NCBI GenBank assembly: GCA_964016985.1 | Contig: OZ024823.1 | Location: 66,918,514 to 66,982,513, forward strand | Origin: Anodontia alba | Lineage: Eukaryota; Mollusca; Bivalvia; Lucinida; Lucinidae | Direction: 5' to 3' | Length of the DNA: 64,000 nt | Shown here: positions 11,701 through 23,065 of the stretch, piece after piece | Position numbering within the stretch: position 1 is the stretch's first letter | Layout: every line of letters starts with the position of its first letter | Translations under genes and position numbers: made by a program | The notes under the pieces: model-generated | Seen by the model: the letters and a program-made list of their open reading frames with translations, nothing else | Told to the model about the DNA's origin: nothing | Databases searched by the model: none

Positions 11701-12684
11701 GTATAACTAAGGGAGATAACTCCAGACGGATAGATGGCCAGACAGACGGATGCTCAGGCACCTTTGCCTGCACCTGCACTTCCTCTGATGGCCATCTATC
11801 AATGTATCAAGTTTCATTTAATTCCCTTCTATACTTTCAGAGATATGCTCCAGACAAGCTTTTTATTGCAAAAATTAAGAAGGGAAGTAACTCCGTCAAT
11901 TATGGTGACAGGGTTATGGTTTTTGCATTCTGCAATTTCCTTCATGGCCCTCTATCAGTGTATCAAGTTTCATTTATTTATCTTAAATACTTCTAGAGAT
12001 ATGCTTCGGACAAGCTTACTATTGCATAAATTAGAAATTACTTTTGACAGAGTTATGGTTCTTGCACTCTGCACGTCTATCAATGTATCAATTTCCATTT
12101 AATTCCCTTCTATACTTTCAGAGATATGCTCCAGACAAGCTTTTTACTGCAAAAATTAAGAAGGGAAGTAACTCCATAAATACTGATGATAGGGTTATGG
12201 TTCTTGCATTCTGCGATTCCCTTCATAGCCCTCTATCACTGTATCAAGTTTCATTTATTTACCTTCAATACTTTTACAGATATGCTCCAGTCAAGCTTAC
12301 TACTGCAAAAATTAGAAAGAGAAATAACTCTGTAATAACTTGTCATAGAGTTACAGTTCTTGCACTCTGCACTTCCTCTGACGGCCGTCTATCAATGTAT
12401 TAAGTTTCATTTAATTCCCTTCCATACTTTCAGAGATATGCTCCGGACAAGCTTTTTACTGCAAAAATTAAGAAGGAAAGTAACTCCGTAAATACCGGCG
12501 ACAGGGTTATGGTTCTTGCATTCTGCAATTCCCCTCATGGCCCTCTATCAGTGTATCAAGTTTCATTAAATTACCTTCAATACTTTTAGAGATATGCTCA
12601 GAACAAAAGTGTGACGGACAGATGGACGGTCAGAAGGAGGGACAAAGCGGCAACTATATGCTCTCCCTTCGGGGAGCATAAAAA
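11701..12684 (+). mobile_element. HTE family M (array and right end; left end not seen)
   Basis: ~157 bp units (GATATGCTCCAGACAAGC, AAGAAGGGAAGTAACTCC, GTTATGGTTCTTGCA, TATCAATGTATCAAGTTTCA); GATATGCT recurs near 11843, 11998, 12122, 12279, 12437 and 12593, with one shortened unit. An ACGG-like tract occurs at about 12612-12650 and also before the array (11726-11755). The terminal hairpin at 12658-12679 has arms ATGCTC(T)CCC and GGGGAGCAT around a TTC loop, then AAAAA. Confidence 0.75.
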
Positions 12685-12889
12685 GTGTAGGGAAGCCCGG
12701 GGTAGTTACTTTGTGTAAGGCGACCTGTGATTGGTTAATAATAAAGATGAATTAAAACTCATCATTCTAATTTTGTATACAGGATTTGATGTTAGATTGA
12801 ATAAAAAATTTTATTCACATAGGCCGCCATCTTGGTTGTGCCAAAAGACAGCTTGTTTTCAAGTGACCGCGAACGTCTAGGTTACCTGA
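12685..12889. other. Unassigned spacer
   Basis: No repeat or gene recognised between the family M hairpin and the ~85 bp satellite. Confidence 0.4.
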
Positions 12890-14747
12890 ACACAGCCATG
12901 GGCTCTACAACAACTGGAAAAAAATTGGCAATTTAAGTGGAGGCATGTGGGTACCTGTGTTACCAGCAGTTACCCTGTTCCACAACACAGTCACAAAAAT
13001 TTGCAATTTAAGTGGATGTATTTGTGTCCCTGTGTTACCTGCGGTTACCCTGTTACCTAAACACAGTTCAGTAAATTTGCAATTTAAGTTGAAGTATTTG
13101 TGTCCCTGTGTTGCCTGTGGTTCCCTGTGTTACCCTGTTACCCAAACACTGTCAAGAAAATTTGCAATTTTAGCTGCAGGTATTTGTGTCCTGTGTTACC
13201 TGCAGTTACCTTTGTTACCCTGTTACTCAAACACAGTTCAGTAAATTTGCAATTTAAGAAGAGGCATTTCTGCCCCCGTGTTACCTGCAGTTACCCTGTT
13301 ACCCAAACGCAGTCAAGTAAACTTGCAATTTAAGTGGATGTATTTGTGTCCCTGTGTTACCTGCGGTTACCTGTGTTACCCTGTTACCCAAGCACAGTCA
13401 CAAAAATTGCAATTTAAGTCGAGATACTTGTGTCATGTGGTTACCTGTGTTACCCTGTTACTTAAATGCAGTCACTAAAATTTGCAATTTAAGTGGATGT
13501 ATTTGTGTCCCTGTGTTATTTGCGGTAATCTGTGTTACCCAAACACAGTCATGTAAATTTGCAATTTAAGTTGAGGTATTTGTGTCCCTGTGTTACCTGC
13601 AGCTACTGGTGTTACCCTGTAACCCAAACACAGTTCAGTAAATTTGCAATTTAAGAGGAGTCATTATTGCCCCAGTGTTACCTGCGGTTATCCGTGTTAC
13701 TATGTTACCCAAACACAATCAGGTAAATTTGCTATTTAAGTGGATGTATTCGTGTCCCTGTGTTACCTGCAGTTACCCATGTTACCCTATTACCTAAACA
13801 CAGTCACTAAAATTTGCAATTTAAGTGGATGTATTTGTGTCCCTGTTTTAAGGTAACCTGTATTGCCCTGTTACTCAAACACAGTCATGTAAATTTAAGT
13901 TAAGGTATTTGTGTCCCTGTGTTACCTGCGGTTATCCATGTTACCCTGTTACCCAAACACAGTCATGTAGATTTGCAATTTAAGTCGAGATAGGTAGTCA
14001 TGTAAATTTAAGTTAAGGTATTTGTGTCCCTGTGTTACCTGTGGTTACCCATGTTACTCTGTTACCCAAACTCAGTTATGTAAATTTGGAATTTAAGTGG
14101 TGTGTGTTCCTGTGCTACCTGCGATTACCTGTGTAACACTGTTACCCAAACACAGTTTAGTAAATTTGCAATACAATTTGAAGTATTTGTAACCCTGTGT
14201 TGCCTGTGGGTACCAGTGTTACCCTGTTACCCAAACATAGTCATGTAAATTTGGATTTTAAGTTGAGGTATTTGTGTCCCTGTGTTATCTGCAGTTACCG
14301 GTGTTACCCTGTTACCCAAGCACAGTTCAGTAAATTTGCAATTTAAGAGGAGGCATTTGTGCCCCCCTGTTACCTGTGGTTACCCGTGTCACCCTGTTAC
14401 CCAAATGCAGTCAAGTAAATTTGCTATTTAAGTGTCCATGTGTTACCTGCGGTAAAACGTGTTTCCCTGTTACCCAAACACAGTCACAAAAATTTCCAAT
14501 TTAAACGGAGATACTTGTGTCCCTGTCTTACCTGCAGTTACCAGTGTTACCCTGTTACCCAAATACAGTTCAGTAAATTTGCAATTTAAGTTGAGGTATT
14601 TGTGCTCCTGTGTTACCCTGTTAACCAAACACAGTCACTAAAATCTGCAATTTAAGTCGATGTATTTGTGTCCCTGTGTTACCTGAGGTAACCAGTTTAC
14701 CCTGTTACCCAAACACAGTCATGTAAATTTGCAATTTAAGTTGAGGT

Positions 14748-15052
14748 TTTGTTTGTGTTGAGGTTTTACGGCCCAGTCAACCCAATGGGGTCATGTCGAG
14801 CGCGGTCAGTTTACCTAACCACACGTTTACTGGGCAGGCTTAGTCCTCTAAGGGGTTAACCAGTATTGTGCACATTCTTTCGCCAGAAACTGACAACTGC
14901 CCTTCTTGAATCAGCGGAAGGGAGAGAATGACAGTAGAAAATATTTCATGATCAATCTCCACGAAAGAATGTTGCCGACCTCGGCAGGGGTTGAACCCGC
15001 GACCTCCTGGTCTCCAGTCGGACGGCGCATCCAACTGAGCCACCGAGGCGGG
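14748..15052 (-). mobile_element. tRNA-derived SINE (SINE1 copy 1), full length with TSD
   Basis: On the minus strand the head reads as a tRNA: acceptor GCCTCGG / CCGAGGT, A box TGGCTCAGTTGG (complement at 15031-15042) and B box GGTTCAACCCC (complement at 14987-14997). A ~200 bp body follows, with a tail ending CAACACAAACAAA. The 13 bp target duplication TTTAAGTTGAGGT flanks it at 14735-14747 and 15053-15065, which proves insertion into the satellite. Short frames inside it are not genes. Confidence 0.9.
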
Positions 15053-16632
15053 TTTAAGTTGAGGTATTTGTGTCCCTGTGTTACCTGCAGTTATGGGTGT
15101 TACCCTGTTACCCAAACACAGTTCAGTAAATTTGCAATTTAAGAGGCATTTGTGCCCCAGTGTTACCTGTGGTTAATCACGTTACCCTGTTACCCAAACA
15201 CAACCAAGTAAATTTGCTATTTAAGTGGATGTATTTGTGTCCCTGTGTTACCTGGGTTGCCCGTGTTACCCTGTTACCCAAACACAGACACAAAAATTTG
15301 CGATTTATGTTGAGATACTTGTGTCCTTGTGTTACCTGCAGTTACCCGTATTACCCTGTTAACCAAATACAGTCACTAAAATTTGCAATTTAAGTGGAAG
15401 TATTTCTACCTGTGGTTACCCATGTTACCCTGATACCCAAACTCAGTCATGTAAATTTGGAATTTAAGTGGAGGGATTTGTATTCCTGTGTTACCTGCAG
15501 TTACCGGTGTTACCCTGCTACCCAAAAATAGTTTAGTAAATTTGCAATTTAAGGGGAGGCATTTGTGCCTACATGTAACTTGCAGTCCTGTGTTACCCTG
15601 TAACCCAATTGCAGTCAAGTAAATTTGCTATTTAAGTGGATGTATTTGTCCCTGTGTTACCAGCAGTTACCCGTGTTACCCTGTTACCCAATCACATTCA
15701 CAAAAATTTGCAATTTAAGTGGAGATACTTGTGTCCCTGTGTTACCTGCAGTTACCCATGTTACCCTGTTACCCAAACACAGTCACTAAAATTTGCGATT
15801 TAAGTGGATGTATTTGCGTCCCTGTGTTACCTGTGTTAACAGTGTTACCCTGTTACCCAAACACAGTCATGTAAATTTGCAATTCAAGTTGAGGTATTTC
15901 TGTCCCTGTGTTACCTGCGGTTACCAGTGTTGCCCCATTACCCAAACGCAGTCACTAAAATTTGCAATTTAAGTTGATGTACTTGTGTCTCTGTGTTACC
16001 TGTGGTTACCCATGTTACCCTGTTATCCAAACACAGTTCAGTAAATTTGCAATTTAAGTTGAGGTATTTGTGTCCTGTGTTACCCGCATTACCCTGCTAA
16101 CCAAACACAGTCATGTAAATTTGCAATTTAAGTTGAAGTATTTGTGTCCCTGTGTTACCTGTGGTTACCCCTGTTACTCTTTTACCCAAACACTGTCAAG
16201 AAAATTTGCAATTTTGGTTGAGGTATTTGTGTCCCTGTGTCACCTGCAGTTACCAGTGTTATCCTTTTACCCAAACACAGTTCAGTGTGTTTGCAATTTA
16301 AGAGGAGGCATTTGTGCCCCCTGTGTTACCTGCCGTAACACTTGTTATCCTGTTAACCAAAACAGTCAAGTAAATTTGCTATTTAAGTGGATGTATTTTT
16401 TGTCCTTATGTTACCTGCGGTTACTCGTGTTACCCTGTTACCCAAACACAGTTCAGTCTATTTCCAATTTAAGTTGAAGTATTTGTGTCCCTGTGTTACC
16501 TGCAGTTACCCGTGTTACCCTGTTACCCAAATCAGTCAAGTAAATTTGCTATTTAAGTGAATGTATTTGTGTCCCTGTGTTACCTGCGGTAACCCGTGTT
16601 ACCCTTTTACCCAAACACATTCATGTAAATTT

Positions 16633-17469
16633 TAGGGCTGCAACGATACACTCACCTCAAGATATGATACGTATCGTGATACTTGCTTCAGGATATGATA
16701 CGTATCGGGATACGCTTTTCAGACTCGAGATAATCAGTAACTGCATGTAGATTATACTCTGGTGGTCAACTAAGGTGCTCACATACATGTACTTCAAAGT
16801 TTGTTTGAAATGGTTCACAGTCATAGGCTAAAAATCCAATTTGCAAAAGTTTCATAATGCGAAAAGTTTATTCCTTTTTTTTTTTTTCTTCAGTGAAAAG
16901 AACCTAATATAAGCAACCAAGTTTAAGTATTAACGTTTCCTAGATGTTCAAAAATGGGTATAACAGGGTCTGTCAGGAATGAATAGTGTTCCTTTTTATT
17001 CAGTGTGAGCCAGACTTATTATTTTATAGTAAATCACTACTGCAAAATGACAAAATGGCAAAATATTGAAAATTCTATGACAGAGTGTTTGACAACATTT
17101 CCTGAGTGTTTTGAGCTCTTTTAATATTCATAACAGTGTTTGTTGACTGAATAATTAAATGTTTGAAATTCGGAAGTCGCGAAAACTAATGACACGTAGA
17201 CTTTACAGCACTAAATACATGTTTTTGTTGGTAACAGTCATTAAAAACTTGTCTAAAGTAGTCATACAGTGGTACAACTATCCTAAATTGATCTGAATGA
17301 AGCAAAATATTTCTTCTGCAGGCAGTATCTAATTGGCAGCTAATTGACAACTTTTGTTTACACTTGAGTGAACCGAGCCGTATCAAAACTCGGAGAAAAA
17401 GAATAGTGAGCCGAATCATGACCACTGAACCGCAATGCACCATAAATTTGGTGAATCATTTCACCTCTA
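16633..17469. mobile_element. Non-autonomous hAT-type DNA transposon (837 bp)
   Basis: It interrupts the satellite with a perfect 8 bp target duplication GTAAATTT (16625-16632 and 17470-17477), the size expected for hAT. Ends are TAGGGCTGCAACGAT and, reversed, TAGAGGTGAAATGAT (11 of 15 identical, fitting TAGRGNTG). Near the left end is a repeated GATATGATACGTATCG palindromic word. No transposase frame is visible, so it depended on an element elsewhere. Confidence 0.8.
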
Positions 17470-20169
17470 GTAAATTTGCAATTTAAGTTGAGGTATTTGT
17501 GTCCTTGTGTTACCTGCGGTTACCCCCGTTACCCTGTTGCCCTACACTGTCATGTTAATTTGCAATTTAAGTGGAGATAGGTGTGTTCCTGTGTTACCTG
17601 CCTGTGTTACACTGTTACCCAAACACAGTTTAGTAAATTGCAATTTAAATTGAAGTATTTGTAACCCTGTGTTACCCTGTTACCCAAACACAGTCCTGTA
17701 AATTTGCAATTTAAGTTGAGGTATTTGTGTCCCAGTAAATTTGCAATTTAGAGGAGGCATTAAATTTTGTGTTACCCGTGTTACCGTTACCCAAATGCAG
17801 TCAAGCAAATTTGCTATTTAAGTGGATGTATTTGCGTCCCCGTGTTACCTGCAGTTACCCGTGTTACCCTGTTACCCAAACACAGTCACAAAAATTTGCA
17901 ATTTAAGTGAAGATTCTTGTGTCCCTGTGTTACCTGCGGTTACCTGAGTTACCCTGTTACCCAAACACAGTCACTAAAATTTGCAATTTAAGTGGATGTA
18001 TTTGTGTCCCTGTGTTACCTGCAGTAACTCGCGTTACCCTGTTACCAAAACACAGTCGTGTAAATTTGCAATTAAAGTTGAGGTATTTGTGTACCTGTGG
18101 TACCTGCAGTTACAGGTGTTACCCTGTTACCCAAACACAGTTCAGTAAATTTGCAATTTAAGAGGAGGCATTTGTGCCTCCATGATACCTGCTGTTACCC
18201 GTGTTACCCTGTTACCCAAATGCAATCAAACAAATTTGCTATTTAAGTGGATGTTTTTGTGTCATTGTGTTACCTGCATTGTGTTACCCTGTTACCCAAA
18301 CAAAGTCACAAAAATTTGCAAATTAAGTGTTCTCTGTGGCTACTCATGTTACCCTGTTACCCAAACACAGTCCATAAAATTTGCAATTTAAGTGGATGTA
18401 TCTGTGTCCCTGAGTTACCTGCTGTAACCCATGTTACACTGTTACCCAAACAGTCACATAAATTTGCATTTTAAGTTGAGATATTTGTGTCCCTGTGTTA
18501 CCTGCGAATATTCTTGTTACCCAGTTACCCAAACGCAGTCACTAAAATCTGCAATTTAAGTTGATGTTTTTGTGTCCCTGTGTTACCTGCGGTTACCCAT
18601 GTTACCCTGTTACCTATAATTTAAGTTGAGATATTTGTGTCCCTGTGTTACCCTGTTTCCCAAACACAATCATGTAAATTTGCAATTTAAGTGGAGATAG
18701 GTGTGTCCCTGTGTTACCTACGATTACCCATGTTACCCTGTTACCCAAACACTGTTCAGTAAATTTGCAATTTAAGTTGAAGTATTTGTGTCCCTGTGTT
18801 ACCTGTGGTTACCTGTGTTACCCTGTTACCCAAACACTGTCAAGTAAATTTGCAATTTTAGTTGAGGTATTTGTGTCCCTGTGTTCCCTGCAGTTACCCG
18901 TGTTAACCTGTTACCCAAACACAGTTCAGTAAATTTTCAATTTAAGAGGCGGCATTTGTGCCCTGTGTTACCTACGGTTACCTGTGTTACCCTGTTACCC
19001 AAAACAGCGAAGTAAATTTGCTATTTAAGTAGATGTATTTGTGTCCCTGTGATACCTGTGGTTACCCTGTTACCCAAACACAGTTCAGTAAATTTGCTAT
19101 TTAAGTTGTATTTGTGTCCCTGTGTTACCTGCGGTTACCCATGTTACCCTGTTACCTAAAACAGTCAAGTAAATTTGCTATTTATGTGGATGTATTTGTG
19201 TCCCTGTGTTACCTTCGGTAACCTGTGTTACCATTACCCAAACACAGTCATGTAAATTTGCAATTTGAGTTGAGGTATTTGTGTCCCTGTGTTACCTGCA
19301 GTTATCCATGTTACCCTGTTACCCAAACACTATTCAGTAAATTTGCAATTTAAGTTGATGTATTTGTGTCACTGTGATACCTGCGGTTACCTGTGTTACC
19401 TGTGTTACCCTGATATCCAAACACAGTTCTGTAAATTTGCAATTATATGTTGAGGTATTTGTGTCCCTGTGTTACCTACGTGTTACCCTGTTACCCAAAC
19501 ACATTCATGTAAATTTGCAATTTAAGTGGAGATAGGTGTGTCCCTGTGTTACCTGCAATTACCTGTGTTACCTTGTTACCCAAACACAGTTCAGTAAATT
19601 TGCAATTTAAATTGAAGTATTTGTGTCCCTGTGTTACCTGTGGTTACCTGTGTTACCCTGTTACCCAAACACTGTCAAGTAAATTTGCAATTTTAGTTTT
19701 GGTATTTGTGTCCCCATGTTACCTGCAGTTACCGGTGTTACCCTGTTACCCAAACACAGTTCAGTAAATTTGCAATTTAAGAGGAGGCATTTGTGCCCCC
19801 ATGTTACCTGCGGTTACCTGTGTTACCCTGTTACCCAAAACAGTCAAGTAAATTGGCTATTTAAGTGGATGTATGTGTGTCCCTATGTTACCTTGGGTTA
19901 CCCTGTTACCAAACACAGTTCAGTTAATTTGCAATTTAAGTTGAGGTATTCATGTCCCTGTGTTACCTGCAGTTACCCAACATTTTTTATTTTATTGCGA
20001 TATATTCTCCTCGCCATGACATCTAAGCCATAAATGTCGTTATGCTGTTACCCAGAAAATATTAACAGATATAACAGTTTTTATATTTGGAATGGCTGGC
20101 ATAGATTTATAAAGGATAAATCCTGGGCTATGAATAGGCGTTACCCTGTTACCTTGTGTTACTTTAGAT

Positions 20170-22559
20170 AACTAGATCTGGTGTTTGTAAAACACTATGC
20201 CCCCCAACTGCCTGACTCTAACACTGCTTGACCTCCAACATTGCTTGCCCATGACGGTAACAACAGAACAAATAGATGAGATTTCAATGTTATTTTATCA
20301 AAGGGAAATAACTCTAAAATAGGAGATAATTGGGAGAAGAAAAAAATACCGGTCACCTATTTTTTCATGAAGAATCAAAATATGAAATTTCAAAACATTA
20401 GCATACGTGTCTAAACTTATGCTATACACAATAAAGCAATGACATTAAATGGCCAGAAATTGTGAAGGGCCATAACTCCAACATTTCATTTAATTGGTTC
20501 AAAATTTAATCAGGTGATCTCCTCCTCAATCCCAATCAGTATACCAAATATCATGGCTCTGGCTTAAAAACTTTTTGAGATATCTTGCTGACAAGGTCAA
20601 AATGCCTGGAACTACAAAGGGCAATAACTACATCAATTTTTCATGGAATTCCCTAAAAAACAAATCAGGTAATCTCCACATCATCCCCAATCAGCATATA
20701 ATATTTCAAGACCCTAGCTTAAGTACTTTTCGAGACATCTTGCTGACAAGGTCAAAATGCGCAGAACCACAAAGGGCCGTAACTTTATCAATATTTTCAC
20801 GGAATTCTCTCAAAATATAATCAGGTAATTTACATATCATTCCCACTCACTATATCGAATTTCAAGAACCCAGCTAAAATACTTTTCAAGATATCTTGCT
20901 CACAAGATTTAATTCTGATTTTTTTTTGAAAGGAGCATAACTCTAAATAAACATGCTGGACAAGGAAAAAAATACGGGTCAGCTATTTTTTCATTGAGAA
21001 ACCAAATATAAAATTTCAAAACCCTAGCATGCAGGGTTCTTAAGATATGGCATGCACAAAAAAGCTTGACGAACGGACAAACGGACAGACGGACAAACGA
21101 AGGCAAAATAAAATGCCGCATCAATTTCATTTGAAACTGGGGGCATAATCAGGTCATATACTCATCACTACCAATCTATTCATCAAGTTTCAAGGCTCCA
21201 GCTTCAATAGTTTTTAGATATTTTGCTGACAAGGGAAACATGCCCAAATTTACAAAGGGCCATTACTTATGAAATATTTTTCAGAATTTAAACAAAAGTT
21301 AATCAGGTCATCTACTCATCATTACCAATCAATTCACCAAGTTTCAAGTCTCTAGCTCTAACAGTTTTTGAGATATTTTGCTGACAAGATAAAAATGTCA
21401 AAAATTACAAAGGGCCATAACTCAATAAGTATTTTTCAAAATTTTCTTCAAAAGTTAATCAGGTTGTCTACTCATCACTACTAGTCTATTCATCAAGTTT
21501 CAAGGTTCTAGCTCCAACGGTTTTTGAGATATTATGCTGACAAGGTAAAAATGCCCAAAATTACAAAGGGCCATAACTCATGAAGTATTTTTTAGAATTT
21601 CTTCAAAAGTTAATCAGGTCATCTACTCATCACTATAAATCGATTTATTAAGTTTCATGGCTCTAGCTCTAACAGTTTTTGACATATTTTGCTGACAAGG
21701 TAAACATGCCCAAAATTACAAAGGCCATAACTCAAGAAGTATTTTTCAAAATTTCTTCAACAGTTAATCAGGTTGTCTACTCATCACTACCAGTCTATTC
21801 ATCAAGTTTCAAGGCTCTAGCTCCAACGATTTTTGAGATATTTTGCTGACAAGGTAAAATTGCCCAAAATTACAAAGGGCCATAACTCATGAAGTATTTT
21901 TCAGAATATTTTCAAAAGTTAATCAGGTCATCTACTCATCACTACAAATCCACTTACTAAGTTTCAAGGCTCTAGCTCCAACGGTTTTTGAGATATTTTG
22001 CTGACAAGGTAAAATTGCCCAAAAATTCAAAGGGCCATAACTCATGAAGTATTTTTCAGAATTTCTTCAAAAGTTAATCAGGTCATCTACTCATCACTAC
22101 AAATCCATTTACAAAGTTTCAAGGCTCTAGCTCAAACAGTTTTTGAGATATTTTGCTGACAAAGTATAAATGCCCAAAATTACAAAGGGCCATAACTCAA
22201 GAAGTATTTTCCAAAATTTCTTCAAAAGTTAATCAGGTTGTCTACTCATCACTACCAGTCTATTTATCAAGTTTCAAGGCTCTAGCTTCAATAGTTTTTG
22301 AGATATTTTGCTGACAAGATTGCATCCATATTTTTTCAAAGGGCCATAACTCAGAAAAGGGGCATAATCCTGTCAAGAAAAAAAATACGTGTAGCTATTT
22401 TTTCATGAGGAATCCATATAAGAAATTTCAAAACAGTAGCATTCACGGTTCTAAAGTTATGCTATGCATCAAAAAGCGTGACGAACGGACAGAAGGACAG
22501 ACGGACGAACAACCCAGAAGCAATATGCCCCTCCAACTTCTTTGAAGTTGGGGGCATAA
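20170..22559 (+). mobile_element. HTE family G, copy 2 (with an internal right end)
   Basis: The left end AACTAGATCTG carries a hairpin (GTGTTT..AAACAC) and X = ATGCCCCCCAACT. ~157 bp units (GGGCCATAACTCATGAAG, TTAATCAGGTCATCTACTC, TTTTGAGATATTTTGCTGAC) run through it. Two right ends are present: an internal ACGG tract plus imperfect hairpin at 21113-21146, then a second array ending in an ACGG tract and the clean hairpin 22524-22557 (CCAACTTC..GAAGTTGG within ATGCCCC..GGGCAT). It therefore looks like two elements joined head to tail or an internally duplicated one. Confidence 0.85.
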
Positions 22560-22658
22560 CAAACACAGACTGCTGGGAAAAGAGTAGTATTTTTAGGAGA
22601 TATGTAAGTAGTAGTATTCACTTAAAATAAAGTCATTCGATAAAAAGTAGACCAAACT

Positions 22659-22660
<2 letters not shown>

Positions 22661-22709
<49 letters not shown>
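22661..22709 (+). repeat. (AC)n microsatellite
   Basis: About 24 AC dinucleotides flanked on both sides by the word AAACTGG. Confidence 0.97.
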
Positions 22710-22713
<4 letters not shown>

Positions 22714-23065
22714 GGACAGCTTAAGCATGTGTAGTAAATGGACATCAAGACAAATGTATCTTTTTCTTGAAAAGCTTAAATGATGGGGAAAGATAATCCA
22801 TTTATCTGAGGATTCTTGGTACTTAATTCATTTGATAATGTAACTCTTGTATAACTGGCAAGAAATAAGAACAAAATATTGGGTTTGCTTTAAAAAAATT
22901 ACACCATGTCTATTTTAATAAATGTGCTAAAATCTGATGACAAAATACAACTGTATTGTGATATATACATATTCTGGTATGTGTAACAAGACAACCAATC
23001 AATTTTGGGGATTTGTTGTGTTCATTTCATTTGGAGAGTTAAATTCTGTATACATATGAACAAAT
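22710..23065. other. Unassigned spacer
   Basis: AT-rich, non-repeated, no convincing reading frame between the AC microsatellite and HTE C. Confidence 0.4.

Larger units (their letters stand above)
12890..20160 (+). repeat. ~85 bp satellite array (GTTACCCTGTTACCC type)
   Basis: About 70 imperfect copies of a 75-95 bp unit: TTACCCTGTTACCCAAACAC, AGTCATGTAAATTTGCAATT, TAAGTGGATGTATTTGTGTC, CCTGTGTTACCTGCGGTTAC. The array is continuous apart from a SINE (14748-15052), a hAT-type MITE (16633-17469) and a non-repeat tail at about 19985-20140. Reading frames such as VLPAVT..TLLPKHS occur in several frames because the unit drifts in length, so I treat them as non-coding. No HTE hairpin or ACGG tract bounds it. 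Confidence 0.9.

Noticed and set aside
15031..15042. tRNA genes at the SINE1 heads and at 51365-51440
   Set aside because: The A and B boxes belong to SINE heads followed by a body and LINE-type tail, with target duplications in two of the SINE1 copies; the 51365 copy is too decayed for a functional tRNA.
12945..20033. Repeated peptides such as VLPAVT..TLLPKHSSVNLQFK as a possible tandem-repeat protein
   Set aside because: They are open in more than one frame, start and stop erratically, and follow an ~85 bp satellite with variable unit length; no codon-level conservation is visible.
12890..20160. TTACCC repeats as interstitial telomeric sequence
   Set aside because: The motif is part of a longer ~85 bp unit and does not match TTAGGG/CCCTAA tandem repeats.
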